From Serinus canaria (lineage: Eukaryota > Chordata > Aves > Passeriformes > Fringillidae): DNA of 64,000 nucleotides. The notes under the pieces are model-generated. The model saw only the letters and a program-made list of their open reading frames with translations. It did no database searches and was not told where the DNA came from. How positions within the stretch are numbered: position 1 is the first letter of the stretch; each line of letters begins with the position of its first letter. The stretch lies in NCBI RefSeq assembly GCF_022539315.1, contig NC_066315.1:18575649-18639648 (forward strand), written 5' to 3'. This document shows positions 13,901 to 27,600 of the stretch, one piece after another. Made by a program: the position numbers and the translations under genes.

Positions 13901-16900
13901 ACTTGTAGAAAATAAGTTTTTTGCAGCATGAATTCAGGAAATGATAAAACAAAATCCCTTCTGCTGTAAAAGACTAGGACTCTCTAAAAGTTATGAGTCA
14001 TGTAAAATACTGATCAGTTGACATTGGATTGGTAGATATCAAACAATTTTCATTGTGCTCATGATCTTGGATTCCATATGCACAAAAAAAAATCCATATT
14101 TTTTTAAATTCTATTTAATAGACTAAAAAAGTTACTACATTGTAATTTGGCAATTAAGGTACATTATCTTCCCAGAAAATTGTAATGAGACTAGGCTTTT
14201 AATTTACCCTGAAGTCAGGCTCTGTTTTACCAAGATTGTTTTATTTTCCCTGTGTTATTTGTATGAATGCCAGTAACTCTGGTTATAGTGAAGGCTTGCT
14301 GGATATTGGTGCCCACATAGGGCACTGTGGTCTGACTGGGTCTCCAGCAAATACTGAGCTCGCTGTCACAGAACTAGAGGAACTTAGGACATCTTTTCTG
14401 TATGTTTTTCCTGCATTTTAGTTAGGTTTGTGTGTAACAATATTAAAACAATATTTGGGATTGGAGGAGAAAAATGTCTTTTTAAAGCCTCTTCTGTTAT
14501 AGTAGATAGCCTAAAACCAGCACCATTAGAAAATTACACTAAATATTAAGGGAACACTTGTGTTCCAAAACTCTGAATCACAGCTGCAGTTGTCACTACT
14601 GTCAGCATGGTCAAACACATCCTTACTTTAGGTCATGGTGGTGGGCAGCTGTACCAACTTGGCTGTCTGTCAAGCCTTAGCAGATACAGGATTCAGCTGT
14701 CTAGGCCTCATCTAGTATTTGGAAAACCTGATCCATATTCTCTTCAGTGTTAAGTGCCTGGTCAGGTTGGAAGTGTCTTTTAGGATGCCAATTGAATTGC
14801 TGATAGTGAAAAGATAACATGAAGGAGGAGGTTTTCTTCCTGAGTATCTCCTGTAGACTTCTGTTTGGCTGAAATAGTTCCAGTGGTCTGTTTTGCTTTC
14901 TTGATATTCACCTGAAAGAGCACCAGTGCTTGGCTGCCTTAATTTGAGAATTCATACCACTAAACATAACTTCTGAAATTCCTCTGTCAAAAATATTGTA
15001 AGATATTACCATTAAACTGCTTTTATGTGCTTTCCTGTTCTAAAAAGTGGCTTTGAAAATTCTGAGTTGAAAGTGTTCTGTTCTTGGTAGGTTATTGGGA
15101 GCCCTATGTCAAAGGTGCTGTGACTTCAATTTTATTTATTTATTTATTTTTTAAATTCAATATGACAGCCATTGTGCTATCAAGAGATATGCTGAACTCC
15201 TTCCTTTTTTGTATATGCATGGGAGACAGTAGAGATAAGGTTTTTTTAATTCTGGTTGAGTGCTTGTTTGAGGTTGTGCAGCCATCTTCTCTAGATGGGA
15301 TTTCTCATTCCTTTGATAGTCAGCAAACAGCAGGGTGTCTTATCTATGTTAGGTCTTCCTCTGTCACTTAACTGCCTGAAGAAAGCCTAGATACTGTCTT
15401 TGATACCTCATTTTAAAGTGGAGCACAGTGTTTTCTGGAAATAGTTACAGAATTACTTCCAAAACTACAGCAAGAGCCTAGATGACCTGTTCCAGGCCAT
15501 GATCTTCATTTTTAAATGTTGATTAGAAGCATTCCAGCTTTAACTATTTGCATATTTTGATGGGGAAAATGAATAAGCAGTAGCTGATGGGGTGAAAGAT
15601 TCAGGAAAAGCCAACTGTCATGGGGTGTCTCCACTGTTAAGTATTCCAAGTGAACACACAGAGTGTGCTTGATTATTTTGAGGGATTGAAATGAGGTGGT
15701 GAAAATTGTCATTGAAGTTAACTTCCTAGAATATTTTTGCTGGTATCAGTGTTTGCAATGAAGAGCTGGTTAAGCTATTGTTACTTATCCATACAAATCT
15801 TAACTGATTCTAGAAGCTGTTGTATGTGGCAGTTTTGGAGTAAAATGAGATAATATTTAATATATGTGATTTGATGATAAAATTTACCTTTTGAAATAAA
15901 CAAAAAATTGTACCTGTATTGTCTTTACTAATATCTGCATAGTGAGACAAATGCTGCTATTACACTTTTGGATTTTCACTTAATTTTGAGGAGTATCTGT
16001 CATTTCATTATATTTTCTACACATCCCTACAGAAGGATGCTAAAAAAAATCCAAATCCAAATTTTAACTAATATTTAATTTATTGAAATTTGACAGGTAA
16101 AGTTAAAGATTCTTTATTAAAAAAGGTCTCTGAACAACGTACAGGGAAACTCTGAACAGTGAAAAGTTTAAAGGCTCATTCGTCATCCTGTCAACTTTCA
16201 AAATCTGTATGATTTTTCTGTTCATTTTGGACTTGGAACAGTTGTCTATCCTTTCATTGTTTTCTTAAATACTCAGTTCCTAGGGTTTGTCAAATCTGTG
16301 GAGTCTTTTCATTGTGCTGTTTCTGCACATATACTATTAGGAAAAGAAATTCTGCTTCAGAGTCTTCAAGGAACAGTCCTCTGTCCTCTTTAGGAATTTT
16401 TTCAAGGTTTCCATGAAAAACAGATTTTTCTCCTCTGAAGAATTAGGGTGTGGTTCCAAAGGCAGATCAGCTGATCAGATTGGTGTGGTTCTTCTTTTCC
16501 TTGCCCACTACCTTTAAATTACTTGGATTTTTTTCAATTTGTTTGAGTATTAAGAGCAGTTTTCTACTTGCTTAGTGAATTGAAGTAGTTTGCTGAGTGA
16601 TTGGGTGATTGTAGAAACACAATAGGAGGGAGAGGAGCACAAAGTTATGCAGTGGAGAATGAAAAGATGGAATCAAGTGTAGAACTTCCTTCTTGGTTGC
16701 AGTGGAGTGTTAGATCAGCTCTTTCAGTTTAGGAACATTTAGTCATTGTGAATACAGCATATTTTGAAAACAAGAGGAAAAACCAGAAGAGTCCCACTGG
16801 GCACACATGAGGTTTCTGGATGTTTCTGAATGCTTTCAGATTGTTCAAGCATCTTTCTGCTCCTCATCTTGTTTTTCCTTAAGTTCTGTCAATTGTCCAT

Positions 16901-17569
16901 TTTAAATCTTACTTTTGAGATCATCTTATATAGTGGAGGCATTTTTAGGTGCTGGGTTTAGGTTGTTGTGATCCTTCCTTCCTTTCTTTCCCATTTAATA
17001 CCATTTGAAGGGCAGAGAGACCAGAAAACAGCAATCAGTGTTAGAAATGAGGTCCAGCATTTAGATCTTCTTAAATGTGTAAGTGCTAGAACAGAGCTAT
17101 TTGTGGTTTGTGAAATCTGAGAATAGAGAAGACATCTGTTGACTCAGAAGCTTCTACTTAGCATAGCTGACCATAAAGCAGTACAGAATTGTCTAAAATT
17201 CACCTTTCTAACTCTGCCAATTTCTCTGAAGCTGGCTTGACTTCAGACTCTTTTAACAACTCCCGTGCTTTTGCCTGTACTAACCTTCTTTGCCAAGTGG
17301 TGTAGCTGTAACAGGAGCCAACTCATCTGGCCCTTTCCAGCATAGTTCAGATGGAAGAGGGGCTAAATGGGTGCATTGCTATTTACTTCTAATAAAAATA
17401 AAATTATCGTGCAAAACTCTGATTCTCTTTTTAACAATGAAATTGAAGGCACTTCCTCAGTGGAATTTTTAAGATAGGATTAAGAGATGAGGAGCTAAAC
17501 CTGCTTCTGAATTATGCATGCCTGCAGTACTAGTAGCATTACTTTTTCTTCTTTTTTACTTTTGTATAG
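7941..17569 (+). other. DNAJC1: DNAJC1 intron, 9.6 kb
   Basis: This is AT-rich intronic sequence with no recognised exon. A GC-richer block at about 9240-9480 (CCAGCAGCAGTGCCC onward) carries a 74-codon chance frame and may be an old repeat; I could not name it. The block at about 12120-12460 contains TAATTTATG and CTAATTATG-type homeodomain-like motifs and might be conserved, with low confidence. No clear CR1 copy was seen in this intron. Confidence 0.75.
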
Positions 17570-17736
17570 AAGAGAAGAAGCCTAAAGTCAAGAAACCAAA
17601 ATTGGAATTCCCTGTATACACAGCCCTGGAATCAAATGTGTATATACCATCTTATGATCATGGAGCTTCAATCGAAGAGATTGAGGAGCAGATGGATGAT
17701 TGGTTGGGAGGCAGGAACAGAACCCAGAAAAAGAAG
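17570..17736 (+). CDS. DNAJC1: DNAJC1 exon: EFPVYT / IEEIEEQMDDW segment
   Basis: The exon is 167 nt. It opens after a long pyrimidine tract (CTTCTTTTTTACTTTTGTATAG) and closes at AAG|GTAGGT in phase 0. It encodes a basic run (KEKKPKVKKPK), then LEFPVYTALESNVYIPSYDH, then the very characteristic acidic segment GASIEEIEEQMDDWL and GGRNRTQKKK. These are hallmark residues of vertebrate DNAJC1 just before SANT1. Upstream in-frame sequence before 17570 is pyrimidine-rich intron, not coding. The Gly-Gly after DDWL, where I recall other residues in mammals, is a small lineage difference; the mammalian comparison is from memory. Confidence 0.95.
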
Positions 17737-18632
17737 GTAGGTTCAAAATCTTTCATGTTGTTACATATTTTAAATGTTGATTCATTTGCTTGCCTCTCAG
17801 GAAAACAGAATATTGTGTGTATACCACCACAATATTCATATACCATTTAAGTGTAGAGATGTATTAATTGTCTGACAGAGATATAACAGAAAAAAATATA
17901 TTAATGTTCAGTGTAATTTGTGTAACGATACTGGAAATGTTGTTATAATAAAATGTTGTTGATTAAGCCATATGAAAGCTCTCTATGATTTCTAATACAA
18001 ATACTATTCTTGTTCACTGGAAATTAGGAGAACATAATGCTGTCAAGTTGTGTGAGGCTTGGTTCTTTCTCTTAATTGCAGTTAATAACATTTTCCTTGC
18101 AAGAACAGATTTTTCTCTGTTAAAAGAAAAGCAAAGGAAGAAGAGGAAACCTTCTCTTTGTAATATGCAGCTGTATTGTCTTGTGATTGTAGAACTGATT
18201 ACATATTTTGTGCATTTTATCTGATGCATGGAACAGTACTAACAATTCAGTTTAGGCCTATTGTTAAGGTTCTTTCTACTCAGAGATAAGGGTTCTTAGT
18301 GGCAGTTAGTATAATTGTGTTCTGGTAAATTTTATTGAATCATACTAGCTTGAAAATATATTATCTTCACATTGGAACTGAGAATAAACATTGTAAATTA
18401 GTCTGCTGTTTTGAAAATCTGCCTTCCTTGGAGGTGAGAAGGGTGTGTTTGAAGTGAAGTTGGGTTGGTTGCATGCTTGATCATCTAGATCCCCAAACTC
18501 ATCTTCCCCTGGGACAGAAATTGAGTTTGCCTTAGAATTTCCATGAAAATGCAGAAATTGAATAAGACTGGGCCTATTCCATCTATAAATTTATTCCTCC
18601 TCACAAAATACATAGCAGTTGTGTCTTCAGAC

Positions 18633-18673
18633 ACATCTGGAAGGATCTACTGGTTGTAGGTCCTTCCAGATGT
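18633..18673. repeat. Inverted repeat: 18-bp stem, 5-nt loop
   Basis: The left arm 18633-18650 pairs with the right arm 18656-18673 at all 18 positions, with one G:T wobble (18646:18660). The loop is TGGTT. The first mismatch outward is 18632:18674. The element is not in a repeat I recognise. The loop and stem are shorter than a usual animal microRNA precursor. Confidence 0.9.
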
Positions 18674-21600
18674 CTTCAACAAAACTAACTTAGTTTTCTA
18701 CACTTTCATCTGGATGTTCAGTATTGCATCTCATTGCTTTGATAAATTAGTGTCTTTTTAAAATCATTCTGTTAGAAAAGGGGTTAACCTTCTAGGGACA
18801 ACCAGGCAGTTTGTAGGTGTGCTGTCTGGGTAAAGTGTTTGACCTGAACAAACTGTGATGAGTTCTGCTTCCTTTGCTTGACAGCTAATATTTTATCACA
18901 ATGCAACATCAACATTTAATACAGTTGTGGAAGAAAACAGATTTATAAACTGCAAAAAGAAATGGAGAATGTATGTCACTGGCTCCAGAAGCCTATAGGA
19001 GCCATTTGTATCTAATAGGAGAAGGGCTGTGTCATATGATTTGTAATAAGCTCACTGGGAAAATAATTGTACCACAAGTGAATTGTTCCTAATTGTCATT
19101 TGACACATTTTCCATTTTAGAAATACATATTTTTCATCACATCATGGATGTGAACTGGGTCAGCATCCCTTTTATGCCTCTAGCACGGACGTGAAACCAA
19201 GTGGCGTGTAACATCCACCTCTCAGTTCTGCTTGCTTTAGGAAAAAGTTACTCTGTCATAAATCATTTTGCTATCAGACCTTTTCTTGGGATTGTCATTC
19301 TTCACTCCTAAGGAAGCCTCTTAGCTTCTTTTTTCCCTTGTCTTCTGAGATAGCTCAGGGATATGGACTGTGTACCAGACAACATCAAAGTAGCTTGATA
19401 AAGTAGTACATTACTTTGTCATCCTTCCAGGAGTAAGAAGTGGAGTTGCTTTCCCTGCTATTGGCATCCCAAGTGTAGATAATTACAGTAATTTAATATT
19501 GTTCATCAACTGCTCTGCACTGTTGATATTTGTACTTTAGAGGTGCCTGTAATCCACGAACTACTGTTTTGGAAATGCTGTACTGTGCAAAGTCCCTAAT
19601 TTGATAGAAAGATTAGATTATATTCAGTTCTTAGGTTGATTTATTCTTTTTTAATACTTTGAGTTCTTTTTTCCTTGTGATTTATTCTATTTTATTACTG
19701 CTTCCATAGGATTTAAGCATTGAAGTAGATAAAGAATAGGCTATAGGGAAGAAAACAGCTTTAAAATAGGCGTTGTAAAATGATCTACCAAGGGAAGGAG
19801 AAAGAGGAATGTTTTCCCTTTTTTTTTTTTTCATACAATTAGATAGCTGGATGAAGACATGCTTATAGCATTGTAAAGTTATTCTTCTGCCCAAATTTCA
19901 GAATGCACTGAGCTTATGTCCAAAAGGAGCTAGTCTTGCCATGTTGTTACTCTTTAGTTAGAACCAAAAATTAAATGAAATAATAAAAGAAAGCAAGCTA
20001 TTGGGAGATAGACAATATCAGTATTGCAGAACAGAGAGGTAATTTTTCTATATTTCTGTGTAGCTGTGATCCATCCACCTTTAGTAACTTTTTTGTATGT
20101 TTTAATTATACTTTTCCAAAGGAAAAAAAAAAAGGAATACTTAATGGAAAGACTAGGTCAACAGTAAAAATAAATTTAGAAAATCATATTTATGAGGGAA
20201 GGTTAAGTACTTGGAATTTTAGATCACAGAAAAGGGGGGCTGTGTGGGAATAATGGGATACAATGCTTTTTCAGTCCATTTCAGTTTTGTTTTAGGTAAA
20301 ATTATAATAATTTAATATTACTTACTACCTTTCATAAATTCAGACAGAAAGAAATACTCAATTTTCTTTGCAGCCAGGATGCCTAAATTCAAATTTGGGA
20401 ACACATGTAGGTGGAGTCACATACCAAGAGCTTGTTACCTATATAATTTATGAAACCTTTCCATCTATCCTGTTCTTGAACTCAGTCTGTTGGAAATAGT
20501 GTGAGCTGACTCAGTTGTATTTGAGAGCATGAAAATAAAGTAATGGGACTCTAGAGAGGATTTTTTTAAAATTTTTTTTTACTATTTAGGAAATCATATA
20601 CTTGCCTAGGACTAAATTGCATATTCACATAGTGCTGGCTATACTATCCATACAAACTGCTTATGACTAAGAACCTGGGAGAAATTGCTAAAAGCTTCTT
20701 CTTATGCTGATCAACAAAACTCTTCAAGCAAAACAAGTGAAGTTTATTTCTAAGATTCTTTTTATTTTATGACTGAATATTGGTGCTCTGTTTCTGAGAA
20801 GGAGAAGATCTGCAAGATCTGACAGGTTGTTAAGATCTTAGTCCACTTAGCCCAAGTTTCTGATTTTTTCCTGTATCTCAATAAAAGGTGACTGGAAAAC
20901 TTGTTCTGTATATGCTTATTTGCAATTAAAAGACATTTAGAGAGAATGGACTTCCTTTGAGATGCACTATTTTGTAGCCTGAATATGTTGTTAAGCCACT
21001 AGTTAGTAACTATTAAACCCTTTACTTCCCTGTTGAGCGACCTATTATGTGGAGCTGGAAGAAAGAAAAGGAACTTCTTAAAGGACTTATTTCTTTACAT
21101 CTGATCTTGTTCAGTCATTTCTGCAAATATTCATGCAAGAATATATGTCTTCACTATTTTTGGAATCATGCTATTGATGAATCATTTCTCTCAGTGGGAT
21201 TTCCCTCATACTTTGTTCTGATTTGATTTTATGTGATTTGTAGCACATGTTGTTTTCATGAGAGTTCATTGCTTATGTGAAGAGAATTGTTGTTGCATGA
21301 AAATCTTGGCCCTTAAGAAATCCTTGGGAGATTTATCATTGTCTTCGGTGGGACCAGGATTATAATTCCTTTTGGTTTACAGATTTCTCCTAGTCTCCAC
21401 TGGAATCTCCATTTCATATCATTATTTCACTCATTCATCTATGAAAATAGAGTTCCAAGTTCTGTCTCAATGATTGGTGAATACTTTTGACCTTTTGATA
21501 TTTGCTTGCTCTGTAAAGAGGAGATAAAGGTGGAGAAAGACAGTGCCTGATCCCTTCCAGCTGGACCAGATGTATGCATAGAAAATGATGTTTCTCATTA

Positions 21601-21772
21601 TTTTTGTTTTTCATGTTATCTGCGACACTTCTTGGCATTTGGGTGTTGATATTGCAGGAGCACCTGGCTTGATTTTACTAAAGCAGGAGTACTAAAAACT
21701 TTTTGTGCATAGAGCATGCATCACTTGCATTTGATATACTGTTAACCTTTAAGATTATTAAAAATACCGGGA

Positions 21773-21804
21773 AATAAAAGTATATGTAAGTGTATACTTT
21801 TATT
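21773..21804. repeat. AT-rich inverted repeat, 12-bp perfect arms
   Basis: Arms 21773-21784 and 21793-21804 are exact reverse complements around an 8-base loop. A further TATACTTTTATA copy follows at about 21830-21843, so the region is a small cluster of the same AT-rich motif in both orientations. Confidence 0.85.
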
Positions 21805-23349
21805 AAATATACTTTTGTATAATATATAAGTATACTTTTATACATAAGCATTGTTTTTTACACAGGTTATTGTAGATGTTGGAAACATGGTAGTTACCTT
21901 TTTTCCTTAATTATTGAACTGTAGACTCTGATCATTCTGGTGCTGAGCTCCTTTCTGGTTAAAATACATTTTGTGCTTTTGTTTTTTGCAGCATGGGCCA
22001 TCAATGTACTGTGCTTCAGATATAGGCTATTGATAACTGAGTGAGCTTTTTAATCATGAAGGTTTTATTTGAAAGCTGGCTGTGGAACAGTGATATAACT
22101 TTAAAAGTACAGAAGAGATCTCTCTGCTTTATAATATTAAAAGGCAAAATTCTATGCAAATACTATATTACTGTTTTGTTAGCTTAAAATGTATAGATTT
22201 GACAATTAAGTCTTAGTCATTTTATAACCTTGTACATTTTGTAATTGACAGCTAGCCTGCCACCTGCTCTCTTCTGCCTTGGATCTTCCCACATCTGTGC
22301 TGCTTTGAAATTTGAGTATGCTTTTTCATTAGTAGCAAATAATGTGGTTCTTGTTCTGATCAGATGTCATATGACAGATTACCTGAATACAGTTTCCAGG
22401 CTTTTAAAAAATGTTAATTTCTTAAGCAAGCAGTTTGTATCTTAGCAGGATTAAGGTGCTGTGTAAACCAGATGTTTTAATAAATTGGTCTTTGAGAGGA
22501 AGGGTTATTATGTTCTGGTGTGCAGCCTGAGGTCATCTAGTTTTGAAATAATTTATTTTCTCTTTCTAAGCAGTGAAGCAAATATGCTACTTGAAAAGTG
22601 TGTCTGGGTTCTAATGTTCTTTTATTCTTGGGACAGGTACAAATAAGCAGCTAACAGCCTGAGATTCCTCATAGTGTGAGCTACTGAACCTTAATCCTGC
22701 CTCAGAAGGATTGCTGTAGGTCCAGAAAGTAAATCTCTGTGTGTTCCCAGTGAATTTAAGGCTCTGTATTGAGACTGCCAGCAACCATACATGTTAGTGT
22801 CAGTTATGAAGCTATTCACTGGAGTAGTCTAAGTTCATAATACATTTTAACCTGAGCTCCAAATTCTCATCAAATGGTGATGACTTTGAGTTGCTATTGA
22901 TCTGGGCCATATTGAATTTAGTAACCCTGAGGTGAAAATCTCAGTATTCTATTACCAAACTCTTAGAAATGTAGTATTACTGAACAAGTGCTTCATTTAA
23001 AAAAAAATAAAATCTGCATTAGAGTGTTACTGAAAGTGTTAAGAGTTCAGACTTTTCGGGGGTTTTTTATGCTTAGTGTCACTGCAAATATTGCAGACTC
23101 AGCCTGAGCAGAATATTGGTGTTTGCATGTTAAAAAATCTCTACAGTTTATGTTACACAGAATACTCCTGCAGTTGGCATATTTACATTAGCGTTATTAC
23201 TATTAATGAAAAATTATACAGATGCTTTTAAAAATAATTGTTTAAATCTACCTATTTTCTTTGGCTCCTGTCTGAGGTTGGTGGACAGGTATAGAACAAT
23301 GTATTTTTCTTCTGTGCAACAGAAATCTAGTGATGAAATATTGATAAGT

Positions 23350-24600
23350 TAGAATGATAGAATCAATTAGGTTTGAAAAGACCTCTCAAGATCATCAAGT
23401 CCATCTCAGCACCACCATGTTCACCACTAAGCCACATTTAAGTGCCACATCTGTGAGTCTTTAGAAAACTTTCAAGACCAGTGATAACACTGCTTTCCTA
23501 GGTAGCCTGTTTCAATACTTGACCACTCAAGTGAAGAAAGTTTTCCTAGTATCCAATCTAAAACTCCTCTGGTGCAATTTGATGCCATTTTCTCTTGTCT
23601 TTTGCTTGTTATCTCATCTACCCTGAGCCTCCTTTCCTCCAGGCTAAATATCCCCAGCTCCCTCAGCTGCACCTCATCAGACCTTGTGCTGCAGACCCTT
23701 CCCCAGCTCCACTGCCCTTCTCTGGACTCTCTCCAGCACCTCAATGTCTTTCTTGTAGTGAGGGGCCCAGAACTGGACCCAGAATTCAAGGTGTGGCCTC
23801 ACCAGTGCTGAGTGAGGATGATCAGGGGGATGATCTCTGCCCTGGTCCTGCTGGCCATACAGGTGCTGATCCAGGCCAGGATGCCATTGGCCTTCTTGGC
23901 CAGCTGGGCACTCTCTGGCTCATGTTCAGCTGCTGTTGAGCAGCACCCCCAGCACCTTTCCCTCCAGGCATCTTTCCAGCCACTCTGTCCCAGCCTGCAG
24001 CTGCAGGGGTTGTTGTGAGCCAAGGGCAGGAGCAGGCCCAGGCACTCGGCCTTGTTGGAGCTCAGAGCTCTGGGCTCTGCCCATCAATGCAGCCTGTCCA
24101 GATCCCCCTGCAGAGCCTTCCTGCTCTCCAGCAGCTCAGCACTCCCAGCCAGCTGGGTGTTTCTGCAGGCTGCCTGAGGGTGCCCTGGATCCCCTGGTGT
24201 GGATCATTGATAGAGATATTAAACAGGGCTGGTACCAGCACTGAGCCCTGGGTAGCACTGCTGGGTGCAGTTCCATTCAGCAGCAGCCTCCGGGCCCGGC
24301 AGTGCCAACAGTTTCCTACGCATCCAACAGAGCCCCCGGGCAAGCTGTGAGCAGCCAGGTCCTGCAGGAGGTGCTGTGGGAAATGGTGGCAAAGGCTTTC
24401 CTGAAGTCCAGGTAGGCCCATTCCCAGCCTTTCACCCATCCACTAAGTGGATCATCTTATCACAGAAAAGGAGATCAGGTCAGGCAAGCAGGACCTGCCT
24501 TTCACAAACCTGTGCTGGCTGGGCCTGATCCCCTGGCTGTCCTGCACATATGGTGGCACTCCAGAGGATCTGCTCCATGACCTTCCCTGGCACCCAGGGA
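23350..24600 (-). mobile_element. CR1 LINE copy 1 (5'-truncated, antisense to DNAJC1)
   Basis: The + strand shows the reverse complement of a bird CR1. The diverged 3' end near 23350 (GAATGATAGAATCA...) is followed by the typical CCCCAGCTCCCTCAGCTGCA and TTCTCTGGACTCTCTCCAGC phrases and then RT-region sequence up to about 24594. On the minus strand the frame at 24439-24062 reads an RT-like CQGSVL-class segment (TQGSVLVPALFNISIND). The expected catalytic A-D-D is missing (PAETPSW at that place), so it cannot be active. Non-CR1 sequence resumes after about 24600, marking 5' truncation. Its inner 691 bp is almost identical to CR1 copy 2 (see findings). Confidence 0.9.
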
Positions 24601-27600
24601 GAGTGTGGAGAAGGCATCCTTTTGTTAGACTTTACGTTGGTGATGTAGAGAACAGGATATACCAATAAAATAGCTTGACCCCTTGGTTATTCTAAAATGT
24701 TTATGTAATTACGTATTAGTGATTCTATTCCTCTTTCTTTTCCTCTTTGCTGGCCACCAACTCAGCCTAATGAACAGAAGAAAACCAGAAAGGTTTTTTC
24801 AGTTTTTCATGCATTATAACTGACAGCCATGTTTTTGTTTTGGTTTTCTGGGTAATTTGTTTGTTTCTTTATGTGACTGTTGAAGCAGAGCAGTCTATTT
24901 CTGGGAAATTAGTGCATTTAGCATATTTATATACAGTTGGTGTAGTTTTACTTTTGTTTAGAAACAATAAATTTATTTACTTTTATGTACTCTTTGAGTC
25001 ATCTTTCCTTAAATGCAGACAATAACCTTCTTTTCAGGCTTCTATCTTGAGTATTTAAGCCTCTAAATACTTAACTTGGACTTGAATAGCTTTAAGGAGA
25101 GAATAAGTATGATTCTAAAAAATATAATTTTTAATTATTGAGTTTTCCTTGGAGAGGATGACCCATATATTTAAATCTAGAATGAGGCCTGTCTGCTTTT
25201 GAGCTGTGAATATCAAATCATTAGGGTCAGGAATCTAATTTAATCTGCAGTATTAAACATGCAAGGCTTTTCAGTCCTCAGGTTTTCTTAAGGAAGAATA
25301 AAATGATAGGATGATGATATATTCTTTAACTATCATCTCAAGTTGGTGATGTCAGTGTTATGGCAAATATACATCAAAGAACAAATTGTATTTGTAAACA
25401 CATAATGAAGTAATTAATTTCTCCTAGCATTGGATTCAGAGAAAATGTTTTTTATCACTGAGACAAATGCCACAAGTAGTAAGCATTAAACCAAAAGTTA
25501 CAGAGTTTTGCCTGAAATAGGTCATGAATATGTAAAGACTGAACAAACACAAACTGAATAGCTCTATGTAAGTATTTGTAATTTATGTATTTTCTTTTTT
25601 TGCCTTTCTCTCTTTGACCTTTAGTTAGGTTAGGTTAACAAAGCATAGGAACCTTTATTTCTTTATTTATTTTTGTATTTATAGAAAGTAATGGTGTGTT
25701 GTTAGACTATACATAATTCAATAATATCCTGCTTTCAAATATACCATGCTCAGGCTAGCTAGAACTGCAAGCAAGAAAGTCTTGCTATGAACATTTAAAG
25801 ATAATATTAAAATTTATCTAAAAGATATAGATAAATTATTTTATGTGACATCCAGAAAAAGAAGGGGCTTTGGAAATGGTATGTTTCCCAGCACAACCAA
25901 GATTTAGTCTAGATTGCAAAGGAAGCAAAGAGCCAAAATATATATTTCCCTAAGGACATTTCCTAAAGATAGTAACAATGTGTTATATAAACACTTATGC
26001 ACTAGTTAAAACATAAATCAGCCATGCATATGTGTTGAATTAAGGCCATACAGTTGACATTTGCCTGATATTTCCTGATTTTGATTCAGTTTTTAAACTT
26101 TCCTTCTAATTAAATATAGTAGCATGGGTTCTTGTCTTGTACAGACAAGAAGAGTAATACACTGATTTCAACACCATGCTATAGATGTTGTGGTGTCAAA
26201 TTTTAACTTTCAGTAGTTTTCCAACTGAATCTCTGTTCCAGAAGTGATTGATGTGACTTGCTGCCATCATTCAATCTGACTAGTTTCACACATGTACTTT
26301 CCATATGTAGTCCTCAGTTTTTTGAGTCTGTCAGTTAAAACTACCAAAGAGCTCCAGTTAATTGTGCAAAGTATTAACCTGTGGGGAAAAACACACAGTG
26401 TTTTTAAAATGCAACTCTGATTCTGCACTGGGCAGTACTATAATCTCTGTTCAGGCTCCTGCCTGCATCCAGGCTAGGGCTGTATAGCTTTTTACATTAA
26501 CTTTTTTAGCTCTGGTTAGACTTGTTAATCTACCTCGGGTCTTGAGTCCTTTTGCACTTCTGAGATTGACATAGTAGTTGTCTGTCACAGAAAAACATGG
26601 TAATTGACAGAAGAGAAACCTCATTCCTGTGAGGAGAAACTGGAATTTTATCTTGCCCAGTCAATCCTTGAAGATCTGACTTAAGTCATTGTCGGTGTCT
26701 CTCCTGTCCTGAAGGTCACATACATTTGCAAGAAATTGTGCAATGGTTTTGTAATTATTAGTTTTTGTTGCAGTGGGGTTTTTTTTCCCCTCAGCCTGGG
26801 AGAGATATAGAAAAATATTTGATGGGATTGCTCTGATTTAGCCGAGTTGGAGTCAGGGGGTGCTGGATATCCCAGTTTCCTAGGCAGAGTTCCCTCACTC
26901 ACTTCCCAAAACAAAGTCACTCCTACCTCAACTACAAAAGAAAGAGAAAAGAAGCAGAAGGGAGCAACTGCACATATCAGGGGTAGGAGCTGGAAGAAGA
27001 TGTGAAAGCTGGTTAATCACTCTGACCTTGCCCCATTTGCCTGCCCATCCAAGAGAAGGGAGAGAACAATTCAACAGTCTCTGTATCCTCACAATTTTGG
27101 CAACAAATGAGAGGCAAGGATGTTAAATATCCCTGAAATGGGATTTTCACAGGATCCACAACTTAGAGATCAGAAAGAATTTGCAGTTAATTGCACTGAC
27201 TTCTGTAGTTCAATTCACTGCTGCTCGTTTTGGCTTTATAACATGAATTTGAAAAGTGCAAATTGTTGCAAAATATTTACTTTTCCTCATTTTAGCTATC
27301 TTTAAGCTGGAGAAGGAAGTTAGCTTCAAATAAATCCAGTTTTAATTATAAGTGTAAATCCATAGTGATGTTTCTATATCATATTTTCCAGACAAACAAA
27401 TTAAAATCTGGTTAGACTCAGCATCTTACCTTCTTTCACAGTGTATAGTGCTGCTGCTTTCCTTTCTTTTCTTCCTGGGGCCATGACTATAGTGAAGTTT
27501 GATCAAATTTATTTATAGAAACTACCCAGAAACTATAATCTAAGCTAAACTCCAATTACTAAAAATAAACTGAACAGTGGGAGAGATGTTTGGCTTGTGT

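Noticed and set aside
23936..24350. + strand frames of 102-111 codons across CR1 copy 1, repeated in copy 2 (42947-43361)
   Set aside because: They are antisense shadows of the CR1 RT region; apparent duplication of the protein only reflects the duplicated LINE sequence.
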